Made by a program: the position numbers and the translations under genes. DNA of 64,000 bases from Dendrobium chrysotoxum (lineage: Eukaryota; Streptophyta; Magnoliopsida; Asparagales; Orchidaceae): the NCBI GenBank assembly GCA_019925795.1, contig CM034300.1, positions 37,803,223 to 37,867,222 of the forward strand, read 5' to 3'. The notes under the pieces are model-generated. The model was not told the DNA's origin. It saw only the letters and a program-made list of their open reading frames with translations, and ran no database searches. Of the stretch, positions 11,585 through 22,844 are shown piece after piece; positions within the stretch are counted from its first letter, which is position 1; every line of letters starts with the position of its first letter.

Positions 11585-11960
11585 TTTTTAAACCGGGGTT
11601 CTCTTTTTTTCTCATGGCGCTCCAGCACGGCCTACTGAACCTCGGAAATGCTCGCTCGGTGCGCATCGGGCGAAGAAATCCTCATCGTGGGACCCCTGAA
11701 GGGGAACGACATGTCCAAGGATTCGGCCGCGCAGGAATCGTGATAACTTTCTGCTGAGAATTTCGTTTCGGCATTATGACCCCATTCCGGAATGCTTTTT
11801 CAGAGCCGGAGGAGGCGCCGATGCGCCAAAGGCCCATCAGACGGGCTTCCGCAGCCGAATAGCTTAGTTTCAAGCCCCTAAGGTCCGCCAGAATGAAGAC
11901 GACCCCAAATCCCCGTTCAGCCGGACTCTACTTAATTATATTTTGAGACCATATTATTAC

Positions 11961-12080
11961 GGGTGCGACCATACTAGCACCAGTGCATTGGATCCCATCA
12001 GAACTCCGCAGTTAAGCGTGCTTGGGCGAGAGTAGTACTAGGATGGGTGACCTCCTGGGAAGTCCTCATGTTGCACCCCC
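11961..12080 (+). rRNA. 5S ribosomal RNA gene
   Basis: Full length; C15T, C28T, C29T and G108A. Confidence 0.95.
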
Positions 12081-12456
12081 TTTTTAATCCGGGATTCTCT
12101 TTTTTTCTCATGGCGCTCCAGCACGGCCTACTGAACCCTGGCAATGCTCCCTCGGCGCGCATCGGGCGAGAAAATCCTCATCGTGGGACCCCTGAAGGGG
12201 AACGACATGTCCAAGGATTCGGCCGCGCGGGAATCGAGATAAATTTCTGCCGAGGATTCCGTTTCGGCATTATGACGCCATTCCGGAATGCTTTTTCAGA
12301 GCCAGAGGTGGCGCCGATGCGCCAAAGGCCCATTAGACGGGCTTACGCAGCCGAACAGCGCAGTTTCGGTCCCCTACGGTCCGCCGGAATGAAGACGCCC
12401 CCAAATCCCCGTTCAGCCGGAGTCTACTTAATTATATTTTGAGGCCATATTATTAC

Positions 12457-12576
12457 GGGTGCGACCATACCAGCACCAGTGCATTGGATCCCATCAGAAC
12501 TCCGCAGTTAAGCGTGCTTGGGCGAGAGTAGTACTAGGATGGGTGACCTCCTGGGAAGTCCTCGTGTTGCACCCCC
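12457..12576 (+). rRNA. 5S ribosomal RNA gene
   Basis: Full length; C28T and C29T. The T5 terminator is interrupted (TCTTT); the second T7 tract downstream remains. Confidence 0.96.
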
Positions 12577-12951
12577 TCTTTAATCCGGATTCTCTTTTTT
12601 TCTCATGGCGCTCCAGCACGGCCTATTGAACCCCGGCAATGCTCGCTCGGCACGCATCGGGCGAAGAAATCCTCATCGTGGGACGCCTGAAGGGGAACGG
12701 CATGTCCAAGGATTCGGCCGCGCGGGAATCGCGATAACTTTCTGCCGAGGATTCTATTTCGGTATTATGACCCCATTTCGGAATGCTTTTTCAGAGCCGG
12801 AGGTCGCACCGATGTGCGAAAGCCCCATCGGACGGGCTTTCACTGCCGAACAGCGCAGTTTCGGTCCCCTACGGTCCGCCGGAATGAAGAGGCCCCCAAA
12901 TCCCCTTTCAGCCGGAGTCTACTTAATTATATTTTGAGACCATATTATTAC

Positions 12952-13071
12952 GGGTGCGACCATACCAGCACCAGTGCATTGGATCCCATCAGAACTCCGC
13001 AGTTAAGCGTGCTTGGGCGAGAGTAGTACTAGGATGGGTGACCTCCTGGGAAGTCCTCGTGTTGCACCCCC
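12952..13071 (+). rRNA. 5S ribosomal RNA gene
   Basis: Full length; C28T and C29T; terminator TCTTT. Confidence 0.96.
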
Positions 13072-13447
13072 TCTTTAATCCGGGATTCTCTTTTTTTCTC
13101 ATGGCGCTCCAGCACGGCCTATTGAACCCCGGTAATGCTCGCTCGGCACGCATCGGGCGAAGAAATCCTCATCGTGGGACGCCTGAAGGGGAACGGCATG
13201 TCCAAGGATTCGGCCGCGCGGGAATCGCGATAACTTTCTGTCGAGGATTCTATTTCGGCATTATGACCCCATTTCGGAATGCTTTTTCAAAGCCGGAGGT
13301 GGCATCGATGTGCGAAAGCCCCATCGGACGGGCTTTCGCAGCCGAACAGCGCAGTTTCGGTCCCCTACGGTCCGCCGGAATGAAGAGGCCCCCAAATCCC
13401 CGTTCAGCCGGAGTCTACTTAATTATATTTTGAGACCATATTATTAC

Positions 13448-13567
13448 GGGTGCGACCATACCAGCACCAGTGCATTGGATCCCAGCAGAACTCCGCAGTT
13501 AAGCGTGCTTGGGCGAGAGTACTACTAGGATGGGTGGCCTCCTGGGAAGTCCTCGTGTTGCACCCCC
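13448..13567 (+). rRNA. 5S ribosomal RNA gene, variant
   Basis: Full length; C28T, C29T, T38G, G75C and A90G. This combination recurs exactly at 16,920. Confidence 0.94.
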
Positions 13568-13943
13568 TTTTTAAACCGGGGTTCTCTTTTTTTCTCATGG
13601 CGCTCCAGCACGGCCTACTGAACCCGGGCAATGCTCGCTCGGCGCGCATCGGGCGAAGAAATCCTCATCGTCGGACCCCTGAAGGGGAACGAAATGTCCA
13701 AGGATTCGGCCGCGCAGGAATCGCGATAACTTTCTGCTGAGAATTCCGTTTCGGCATTATGACCCCATTCCGGAATGCTTTTTCAGAGCCAGAGGTGGCG
13801 CTGATGCGCCAAAGGCCCATCAGACGGGCTTGCGCAGCCGAACAGCGCCGTTTCGGTCCCCTATGGTCCGCCGGAATGAAGAGGCCCCCAAATCCCCGTT
13901 CAGCCGGAGTCTACTTAATTATATTTTGAGACCATATTATTAC

Positions 13944-14063
13944 GGGTGCGACCATACCAGCACCAGTGCACCGGATCCCATCAGAACTCCGCAGTTAAGC
14001 GTGCTTGAGCGAGAGTAGTACTAGGATGCGTGACCTCCTGGGAAGTCCTCGTGTTGCACCCCC
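13944..14063 (+). rRNA. 5S ribosomal RNA gene, variant
   Basis: Full length; G65A and G86C (box C). Paralogue of 10,473 but lacking C49T. Confidence 0.95.
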
Positions 14064-14439
14064 TTTTTAAACCGGGATTCTCTTTTTTTCTCATGGCACT
14101 CCAGCACGGCCTACTGAACCCCGGCAATGCTCACTCGGCGCGCATCGGGCGAAGAAATCCTCATCGTGGGACCCCTGAAGGGGAACGGCATGTCCAAGGA
14201 TTCAGCCGCGCGGGAATCACAATAACTTTCTGCCGAGGATTCCGTTTCGGCATTATGACCCCATTCCGGAATGCTTTTTCAGAGCCAGAGGTGGCGCCGA
14301 TGCGCCAAAGGCCCATCGGACGGGCTTGCGCAGCCGAACAGCGCCGTTTCGGTCCCCTACGGTCCGCCGGAATGAAGACGCCCCCAAATCCCCGTTCAGC
14401 CGGAGTCTACTTAATTATATTTTGAGACCATATTATTAC

Positions 14440-14559
14440 GGGTGCGACCATACCAGCACCAGTGCATTGGATCCCATCAGAACTCCGCAGTTAAGCGTGC
14501 TTGGGCGAGAGTAGTACTAGGATGGGTGACCTCCTGGGAAGTCCTCGTGTTGCACCCCC
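14440..14559 (+). rRNA. 5S ribosomal RNA gene
   Basis: Full length; C28T and C29T. Confidence 0.97.
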
Positions 14560-14935
14560 TTTTTAATCCGGGGTTCTCTTTTTTTCTCATGGCGCTCCAG
14601 CACGGCCTACTGAACCCCGGCAATGCTCGGTCGGCGCGCATCGGGCGAAGAAATCCTCATCGTGGGACCCCTGAAGGGGAACGGCATGTCTAAGGATTCG
14701 GCCGAGCGGGAATCGCGATAACTTTCTGCCGAGGATTCCGTTTCGGCATTATGACCCCATTCCAGAATGCTTTTTCAGAGCCGGAGGTGGCACTGATGTG
14801 CTAAAGCCCCATCGGACGGGCTTGTGCAGCCGAACAGCGTAGTTTCGGTCCCCAACAATCCGCCGGAATGAAGACGCCAGCAAATCCCCGTTCAGTCGGA
14901 GTCTACTTAATTATATTTTGAGACCATATTACTAC

Positions 14936-15055
14936 GGGTGCGACCATACCAGCACCAGTGCACCGGATCCCATAAGAACTCCGCAGTTAAGCGTGCTTGG
15001 GCGAGAGTAGTACTAAGATGGGTGACCTCCTTGGAAGTCCTCGTGTTGCACCGCC
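14936..15055 (+). rRNA. 5S ribosomal RNA gene, variant
   Basis: Full length; C39A, G81A, G97T and C118G. The last change damages helix I. Confidence 0.92.
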
Positions 15056-15431
15056 TTTTTAAACCGGGGTTCTCTTTTTTTCTCATGGCGCTCCAGCACG
15101 GCCTACTGAACCCCGGAAATGCTCGCTCGGTGCGCATCGGGCGAAGAAATCCTCATCGTGGGACCCCTGAAGGGGAACGACATGTCCAAGGATTCGGCCG
15201 CGCAGGAATCGCGATAACTTTCTGCTGAGAATTTCGTTTCGGCATTATGACCCCATTCCGGAATGCTTTTTCAGAGCCGGAGGAGGCGCCGATGCGCCAA
15301 AGGCCCATCAGACGGGCTTCCGCAGCCGAATAGCACAGTTTCGGTCCCCTAAGGTTCGCCAGAATGAAGACGCCCCCAAATCCCCGTTCAGCCGGACTCT
15401 ACTTAATTATATTTTGAGACCATATTATTAC

Positions 15432-15551
15432 GGGTGCGACCATACTAGCACCAGTGCATTGGATCCCATCAGAACTCCGCAGTTAAGCGTGCTTGGGCGA
15501 GAGTAGTACTAGGATGGGTGACCTCCTGGGAAGTCCTCATGTTGCACCCCC
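15432..15551 (+). rRNA. 5S ribosomal RNA gene
   Basis: Full length; C15T, C28T, C29T and G108A. Confidence 0.95.
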
Positions 15552-15927
15552 TTTTTAATCCGGGATTCTCTTTTTTTCTCATGGCGCTCCAGCACGGCCT
15601 ACTGAACCCTGGCAATGCTCCCTCGGCGCGCATCGGGCGAGGAAATCCTCATTGTGGGACCCCTGAAGGGGAACGACATGTCCAAGGATTCGGCCGTGCG
15701 GGAATCGAGATAACTTTCTGCCGAGGATTCCGTTTCGGCATTATGACCCCATTCCGGAATGCTTTTTCAGAGCCAGAGGTGGCGCCGATGCGCCAAAGGC
15801 CCATCAGACGGGCTTACGCAGCCGAACAGCGCAGTTTTGGTCCCCTACGGTCCGATTGAATGAAGACGCCCCCAAATCCCCGTTCAGCCGGAGTCTACTT
15901 AATTATATTTTGAGGCCATATTATTAC

Positions 15928-16047
15928 GGGTGCGACCATACCAGCACCAGTGCATTGGATCCCATCAGAACTCCGCAGTTAAGCGTGCTTGGGCGAGAGT
16001 AGTACTAGGATGGGTGACCTCCTGGGAAGTCCTCGTGTTGCACCCCC
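15928..16047 (+). rRNA. 5S ribosomal RNA gene
   Basis: Full length; C28T and C29T; terminator TCTTT. Confidence 0.96.
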
Positions 16048-16423
16048 TCTTTAATCCGGGATTCTCTTTTTTTCTCATGGCGCTCCAGCACGGCCTATTG
16101 AACCCCGGCAATGCTCGCTCGGCACGCATCGGGCGAAGAAATCCTCATCGTGGGACGCCTGAAGGGGAACGGCATGTCCAAGGATTCGGCCGCGCGGGAA
16201 TCGCGATAACTTTCTGCCGAGGATTCTATTTCGATATTATGACCCCATTTCGGAATGCTTTTTCAGAGCCGGAGGTGGCACCGATGTGCGAAAGCCCCAT
16301 CGGACGGGCTTTCGCTGCCGAACAGCGCAGTTTCAGTCCCCTACGATCCGCCGGAATGAAGAGGCCCCCAAATCCCCTTTCAGCCGGAGTCTACTTAATT
16401 ATATTTTGAGACCATATTATTAC

Positions 16424-16543
16424 GGGTGCGACCATACCAGCACCAGTGCATTGGATCCCATCAGAACTCCGCAGTTAAGCGTGCTTGGGCGAGAGTAGTA
16501 CTAGGATGGGTGACCTCCTGGGAAGTCCTCGTGTTGCACCCCC
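16424..16543 (+). rRNA. 5S ribosomal RNA gene
   Basis: Full length; C28T and C29T; terminator TCTTT. Confidence 0.96.
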
Positions 16544-16919
16544 TCTTTAATCCGGGATTCTCTTTTTTTCTCATGGCGCTCCAGCACGGCCTATTGAACC
16601 CCGGCAATGCTCACTCGGCACGCATCGGGCGAAGAAATCCTCATCGTGGGACGCCTGAAGGGGAATGGCATGTCCAAGGATTCGGCCGCGCGGGAATCGC
16701 GATAACTTTCTGCCGAGGATTCTATTTCGGCATTATGACCCCATTTCGGAATGCTTTTTCAGAGCCGGAGGTGGCATCGATGTGCGAAAGCCCCATCGGA
16801 CGGGCTTTCGCAGCCGAACAGCGCAGTTTCGGTCCCCTACGGTCCGCCGGAATGAAGAGGCCCCCAAATCCCCGTTCAGCTGGAGTCTACTTAATTATAT
16901 TTTGAGACCATATTATTAC

Positions 16920-17039
16920 GGGTGCGACCATACCAGCACCAGTGCATTGGATCCCAGCAGAACTCCGCAGTTAAGCGTGCTTGGGCGAGAGTACTACTAG
17001 GATGGGTGGCCTCCTGGGAAGTCCTCGTGTTGCACCCCC
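16920..17039 (+). rRNA. 5S ribosomal RNA gene, variant
   Basis: Full length; C28T, C29T, T38G, G75C and A90G. Confidence 0.94.
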
Positions 17040-17394
17040 TTTTTAAACCGGGGTTCTCTTTTTTTCTCATGGCGCTCCAGCACGGCCTACTGAACCCCGG
17101 CAATGCTCGCTCGGCACGCATCGGGCGAAGAAATCCTCATCGTGGAACCCCTGAAGGGGAACGGCATGTCCAAGGATTCGGCCGCGCGGGAATCGCGATA
17201 ACTTTCTACCGAGGATTCCGTTTCGGCATTATGACCCCATTCCGGAATGCTTTTTCAGAGCCGAAGGTAGCGCCGATGCGCCAAGGGCCCATCGGACGGG
17301 CTTGTGCAGCCGAACAACGCAGTTTCGGTCCCCTACGGTCCACCGGAATGAAGACCGGAGTCTACTTAATTATATTTTGGGACCATATTACTAC

Positions 17395-17514
17395 GGGTTC
17401 GTCTATACCAACACCAGTGCACCGGATCCCATCAGAACTCCACAATTAAGCGCGCTTGGGCGAGAGTAGTACTTGGATGGGTGACCTCCTGGGAAGTCCT
17501 CGTGTTGCACCTCC
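17395..17514 (+). rRNA. 5S rRNA gene at the array I/II transition
   Basis: Full length but with a cluster of changes: G5T, A8T, C10T, G17A, G48A, G51A, T59C, A80T and C118T. The upstream spacer is array I type (with a 21-bp deletion) and the downstream spacer is array II type, so this gene marks the boundary. Probably not functional. Confidence 0.9.
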
Positions 17515-17891
17515 TTTTTTAACCGAGGTTCTCTTTTTTTCTCATGGCGCTCTAGCACGGCCTACCGAACCCCAACAATGCTCACTCATCGCGCATCGGG
17601 CGAAGAAATTCTCATCGTGGGACCCGTGAAGCGCAATGACATGTCCCAAGATGCGGCCGTGTGGGAATCACAATAACTTTCTGCTGAGAATTTTGTTTCA
17701 GCATTATGACCCCATTCCGGAAAGCTTTTTCATCGACGGAGGTAGTGCCGATGCGCCGTAGGCCGATCAGACAGGCTTGCATCGCCGAATTGCACATTTT
17801 CGATCCCCTACGGTCCACCGAAAGGAAGACATGCCCAAATCACCACTCAACCGGAGTTTACTTAATTATATTTTTAGAACCATATTACTAC

Positions 17892-18011
17892 GGGTGTGAA
17901 CATACCAGCACCAATGCACCGGATCCCATCAGAACTCTGTAGTTAAGTATGCTTGGGCGAGAGTAGTACTAGGATGGGTCACCTCCTGGGAAGTCCTCGT
18001 GTTGCACCCCC
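17892..18011 (+). rRNA. 5S rRNA gene copy, diverged (probable pseudogene)
   Basis: About ten substitutions, including C6T, C9A, C57T/G58A in the box A area and G89C at box C. The T6 run is kept. Confidence 0.9.
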
Positions 18012-18386
18012 TTTTTTAACCGGGGTTCTCTTTTTTTCAAATGGCGCTCCAATATGGCCTACTGAACCCCGGCAATGCTCGCGCGCCGCGCATTGAGCGA
18101 AGAAATCCTCATCGTGGGACCCGTGAAGGGGAACGGTATGTCCCAAGATGCGGTCGCGTGGGAATCGCAATAACTTTTTGCCGAGGATTCCGTTTCGGCA
18201 TTATTAACCCATTTCGAAAAGCTTTTCAGAGCCCGAGGTAGAGCCGATGCACCGTAGGCCCATCAGACGGGCTTACGCAGCCGAATAGCTTATTTTTGGT
18301 CCCCTACGGTTCGCCGGAATGAAGACGCGCCCAAATCACCACTTAACCGGAGTCTACTTTATTATATTTTGATACCATATTACTAG

Positions 18387-18506
18387 CGGTGCGACCGTAC
18401 CCGCACCAGTGCACTGGATCCCATTAGAACTCCGCAGTTAAGCATGCTTGGGCGAGAGTAGTACTAGGATGGGTGACCTCCTGGGAACTCCTCGTATTGC
18501 ACCCCC
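18387..18506 (+). rRNA. 5S rRNA gene copy, diverged (probable pseudogene)
   Basis: First base is C (CGGTGCGACC). Other changes include A11G, A16C, C39T, G58A, G102C and G110A. Confidence 0.9.
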
Positions 18507-18882
18507 TTTTTAAACCGGGGTTCTCTTTTTTTCTCATGGCGCTCCAGCACGGCCTACTGAACCCCGACAATGCTAGCTGGCAGTGCATCGGGCGAGGAAA
18601 TCCTCATGGTGGGACCCGTGAAGGGGAACGACATGTCCCAGGATGTGGCCGCGAGGGAATTGTAATAACTTTTTGCCGAAGATTCCATTTCGGTAGTATA
18701 AATCCATTCCGAAAAGCTTTTTTAGAGGCCGAGGTAAAGCCGAAGCACCGTAGGCCCTTCGGATGGGCTTGCGCAGCCGAATAGCACATTTTTGGTCACC
18801 TACGGTCTGCTGGAATGAAGATGCGCTAAAATCACCACTCAACCGGAGTCTACTTAATTATATTTTGAGGCCATATTTCTAT

Positions 18883-19002
18883 GGGTGCAACCATACCAGC
18901 ACCAATACATCGGATCCCATCAGAACTTCGCAGTTAAGCGTGCTTGGGCGAGAGTAGTACTAGGATGGGTGACCTCCTAGGAAGTCCTCGTGTTGGACCC
19001 CC
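18883..19002 (+). rRNA. 5S rRNA gene copy, diverged (probable pseudogene)
   Basis: G7A, G23A, G25A, C28T, C46T, G97A and C114G (GTTGGACC), the last disrupting helix I. Confidence 0.9.
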
Positions 19003-19377
19003 TTTTTTAACCGGGGTTCTCTTTTTTTCTCATGGCGCTCCAGCACGGCCTACTGAACCCAGCAATGCTCGCTTGCCGTGCATCGTGCGAAGAAATCCTC
19101 ATCGTGGGACTCATGAAGGGGAACAGCATGCCCTAGAATGCAGCCGGGCGGGAACCGCAATAACTTTCTGCCGAGGATTCTGTTTCAGCATTATGACCCC
19201 ATTCCGGAAAGCTTTTTCAGAGCCCGAGGTAAAGTCGATGCGCCGTAGGCCCATCAGACGGGCTTACGGAGCCCAATAGCACATTTTTTGTCCCCTATGG
19301 TCCGCCGGAATAAAGACGCGCTCAAATCACAACTCAATCGGAGTCTACTTAATTATATTTTGAGACCATATTACTAC

Positions 19378-19496
19378 GGGTGTGACCATACCCGCACCAG
19401 TGCACCGATCCCATCAGAACTCCACTGTTAAGCATGCTTGGGCGAGAGTAGTACTAGGATAGGTAACCTCCTGGGAAGTCCTCGTGTTGCACCCCC
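19378..19496 (+). rRNA. 5S rRNA gene copy, diverged (probable pseudogene)
   Basis: 119 bp owing to a 1-base deletion (CACCGATCCC). Also C6T, A16C and box C changes (GGATAGGTAA). Confidence 0.9.
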
Positions 19497-19873
19497 TTTT
19501 TTAACCGGGGTTCTCTTTTTTTTCTCATGGCGCTCCAGCATGGCCTACTGAATCCCGACAATGCTCGCTCGCCATGCATCGGGCGAAGAAATCCTCATCG
19601 TGGGACCCGTGAAGGGGAACGACATGTCCCAGGATGCGGCCACGCGGGAATCGCAATAACTTTAGGCTGAGGATTCCGTTTGAGCATTATAACCCCATTC
19701 TGAAAATCTTTTTTAGACCCCGAGGTAGAATTGATGCATCGTAGGCCCATCGAATGGGCTTGTGCAGCCAAATAGTGCATTTTTGGTCCCCTACGGTCCG
19801 CCAGAATGAACATGCGCCCAAATCATCACTTAACTGGAGTCAACTTAATTATATTTTGAGACCATATTACTAC

Positions 19874-19992
19874 GGGTGCGACCATACCAGCCCCAGTGCA
19901 CCGGATCCCATCAGAACTTCGCAGTTAAGTGTGTTTGAGCGAGAGTAGTACTAGGATGGGTGACCTCCTTGGAAGTCCTCGTGTTGCACCCC
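19874..19992 (+). rRNA. 5S rRNA gene copy, diverged (probable pseudogene)
   Basis: Changes in the internal promoter (AAGTGTGTTTGAGCGAG) and a shortened C-run (CACCCCA). Confidence 0.9.
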
Positions 19993-20371
19993 ATTTTTTT
20001 AACTGGGGTTCTCTTTTTTTCTCATGGTGCTCCAGTACGGCCTACTGAACCCCGGCAATACTCACTCGGCGCACATCAGGCGAAGAAATCCAGATCGTGG
20101 GACCTGTGAAGGGGAACGACATGTCCCAAGATGTGGCCGCGCGGGAATCGTAAAAACATTCTGCCAAGGATTCTGTTTCAGCTTTATGACCCCATTCCGA
20201 AAAGCTTTTTTAAGAGCCAGAGGTAGTGCCGATGCGCCGTAGGCCCATCGGACGGGCTTGTGCAGCCGAATAGTGCATTTTCGGTCAACTATGGTCCGCT
20301 GGAATGAAGATGTGCCCAAATCACCACTCAATTGGAGTCTACTTAATTATATTTTGAGACCATATTACTAC

Positions 20372-20491
20372 GGGTACGACCATACCGACACCAGTGCACT
20401 GGATCCCATCAGAACTTCACAGTTAAGCGTGCTTGGGCGAGAGTAGTACTAGGATGGGTAACCTCCTGGGAAGCCCTCGTGTTGCACCCCC
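20372..20491 (+). rRNA. 5S rRNA gene copy, diverged (probable pseudogene)
   Basis: GGGTACGACC start, ACCGACACC, CTTCACAG, G89A and AGCCCTCG near the 3' end. Confidence 0.9.
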
Positions 20492-20867
20492 TTTTTTAAC
20501 CGTGAGTCTCTTTTTTTCTCATGGCGCTCAAACACGGCCTACTGAACCCCGGCAATGCTAGCTTGCCACGCATCAGGCGAAGATATCCTCATCATGGGAC
20601 CCGTAAAAGGGAACGACATGTCCCAAGATGAAACCGCGCAGGAATCACAATGACTTTTTGCCGAGGATTTCGTTTCGGCATTGTGACCCCATTCCAAAAA
20701 GCTTTTTTAGAGCCGGAGGTAGTGCCGATGCGCCGTAGGCCCATCGGATGGGCTTGCGCCTCCGAATAGTGCATTTTTTATCCCCTACGGTCTGCCGGAA
20801 TGAAGACGTGCCCAAATCACCACTCAACCAGAGTCTACTTAATTATATTTTGAGGCCATATTAGTAC

Positions 20868-20987
20868 GGGCGTGACCATACGAGCACCAGTGCACTTGAT
20901 CCCATCAGAACTCCGCAGTTAAGCGTGCTTGGGTGAGAGTAGTACTAGGATAGGTGACATCGTGGGAACTCCTCCTGTTGCACCTCC
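20868..20987 (+). rRNA. 5S rRNA gene copy, diverged (probable pseudogene)
   Basis: GGGCGTGACC start and box C region GGATAGGTGACATCGTGGGAA. Shares 'acgagcaccag' with the next copy, so the two are probably recent duplicates. Confidence 0.9.
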
Positions 20988-21363
20988 TTTTTTGACCAGG
21001 GTTCTCTTTTTTTCTCATGGCGCTCAAGCACGCCTTACTGAACCCCGGTAATGCTAGCTCGCCGCATAATGGGTGAAGAAATCCTCATTGTGGGACCCGT
21101 GAAAGGGAACGACATGTCCCAAGATGAGGCCGCGCAAGAATCGCAATGACTTTCTGCCGAGGATTTCGTTTCGGCATTGTGACCCCATTCTAAAAAGCTT
21201 TTTTAGAGCCGGAGGCAGTGCCGATGCGCCGTAGGCCCATCGGATAAGCTTGCGCCTCCGAAAAGTACATTTTCGATCCCCTACGGTCCGCCGGAATGAA
21301 GACGCGCCCAAATCACCACTTAACCAGAGTCTACTTAATTATATTTTGAGGCCATATTAGTAC

Positions 21364-21483
21364 GGGCACGACCATACGAGCACCAGTGCACTGGATCCCA
21401 TCAGAACTCCGCAGTTAAGCATGCTTGGGCGAGAGTAGTACTAGGATGGGTGACATCCTAGGAACTCCTCGTGTTGCACCCCC
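21364..21483 (+). rRNA. 5S rRNA gene copy, diverged (probable pseudogene)
   Basis: GGGCACGACC start, ACGAGCACC, C29T, G58A and GACATCCTAGGAACTCC. Confidence 0.9.
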
Positions 21484-21858
21484 TTTTTTAACCGGGGTTC
21501 TCTTTTTTCTCATGGCGCTCCAGCACGCCTTACTGAACCCCGGCAATGCTAGCTCGCCGCATAATGGGCGAAAAAATTCTCATCGTGGGACCCGTGAAGG
21601 GGAATGACATGTCCCAGGATGCGGCCGCATGGGAATCGCAATAACTTTCTGTCGAGAATTCCGTTTCGGTATTATGACCCCATTCCGGAAAGCTTTTTTA
21701 GACCCCGAGGTAGACCCAATGCGCCGTAGGCCCATCAGACAGGCTTGCGCAGCTGAATAGTGCATTTTCGGTCCCCAATGGTCTGCCAAAATGAAGAAGC
21801 GCCCAAATCACCACTCAATCAGAGTCTACTTAATTATATTTTGAGACCATATTACTAC

Positions 21859-21978
21859 GGGTGCGACCATACCAGCACCAATGCATCGGATCCCATTAGA
21901 ACTCCATAGTTAAGCGTGCTTGGGTGAGATTAGTACTAGGATGGGTGACCTCCTGGGAAGTCCTCGTGTTGCACTCCC
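21859..21978 (+). rRNA. 5S rRNA gene copy, diverged (probable pseudogene)
   Basis: G23A, C28T, C39T, CTCCATAG, GGGTGAGATT and CACTCCC at the end. Confidence 0.9.
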
Positions 21979-22354
21979 TTTTTTAATCGGGGTTCTCTTT
22001 TTTTCTCATGGCGCTCCAGCACGGCCAACTGAACCCCGGGAATGCTCGCTCGCCACTCATTGGGCAAAGAAATCCTCATCGTGGGACCCTTGAAGGGGAA
22101 CGATAAGTCCCAGGATACGGCCGCGCGGGTATCGTAATATCTTTCTGCCGAGGATTCCGTTTCGACTTTATGACCCCATTCCAAAAAGTTTTTTCAGAGC
22201 CGGAGGAAGTGCCGATGGGCCGTAGGTGGATTAGACAGGCTTGTGCCGCCGAATATCATATTTTTGGTCCCTTACGGTCCGCCGAAATGATGATGCGCCC
22301 AAATCACCACTCAATCAGAGTCTACTTAATTATATTTAGAGACCATATTACTAC

Positions 22355-22474
22355 GGGTGCGACCATACCAGCACCACTGTACCGGATCCCATCAGAACTC
22401 CACAGTTAAGCGTGCTTGGGTGAGAGTAGTACTAGGATGGGTGACCTCCTTGGAAGTCCTCGTGTTGCACCCCC
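22355..22474 (+). rRNA. 5S rRNA gene copy, diverged (probable pseudogene)
   Basis: CACCACTGTACCGG, G48A, C67T and G97T. The gene start and T6 run are kept. Confidence 0.9.
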
Positions 22475-22844
22475 TTTTTTAACTGGGGTTATCTTTTTTT
22501 CTCATGGCGCTCCAGAACAGCCTACTGAACCCCGGTAATGCTAGCTCACCGCGCAACTGGCGAAGAAATTCTCATCGGGGGACCCGTGAAGGGGAAGGAT
22601 ATGTCCCAGGATGTGGCCGAGCGGGAATCGTAATAAATTTCTGTCGAGGATTCGATTTCAATATTATGACCCCATTCCGAAAAAAATTTTCAGAGCCCGA
22701 GGTAGAGCCAATGCACCGTAGGCCCATAGGACGGGCTTGCGCAGCTGAATAGCATAGTTTCAGTCCTTTACAGTCCACCAAAATGAAGACGCACCCAAAT
22801 AACTACTCAACCAGATTAATTATATTTTGAGACCATATTACTAC

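Larger units (their letters stand above)
10310..13620 (+). repeat. Segmental duplication within array I, copy 1
   Basis: About 3.3 kb (roughly 6.7 units). The series of gene and spacer variants here is repeated in order 3,471-3,472 bp downstream. Paired genes are 10,473/13,944, 10,969/14,440, 11,465/14,936, 11,961/15,432, 12,457/15,928, 12,952/16,424 and 13,448/16,920. Edges were estimated by eye where shared variants stop. Confidence 0.85.
13790..17090 (+). repeat. Segmental duplication within array I, copy 2
   Basis: Second copy of the block starting near 10,310. It carries the same ordered set of private variants: box C G86C, then GTGCATTGG, then C39A/G97T, then C15T/G108A, then three GTGCATTGG units. 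A few private changes have accumulated since duplication, for example G81A and C118G at 14,936. Confidence 0.85.
1..17514 (+). repeat. 5S rDNA tandem array I (homogeneous)
   Basis: Head-to-tail units of a 120-bp 5S rRNA gene plus a spacer of about 376 bp. Gene starts are 494-497 bp apart almost throughout, apart from the assembly gap and the last unit (475 bp, a 21-bp spacer deletion near 17,355). Genes differ from their consensus by zero to a few bases, and spacers differ by scattered point changes. Diagnostic spacer variants of this subfamily are 'tccaaggattcgg', 'gcgccaaaggccc' and 'cccccaaatccccgttcag', which are replaced in arrays II and III. The organisation (5S units separate from 35S rDNA, all in one orientation) is the usual one in angiosperms. 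The array continues beyond the left window edge. Confidence 0.97.

Noticed and set aside
1..17514. CRISPR-like regular repeat spacing
   Set aside because: The repeat is a eukaryotic 5S gene unit. The spacers are homologous to each other and far too long.
252..22752. Many ORFs of 60-180 codons repeating every ~496 bp across the 5S arrays, on both strands
   Set aside because: They run through 5S genes and spacers in phase with the repeat and lose their frame in diverged units. They are by-products of tandem non-coding DNA, not protein genes.
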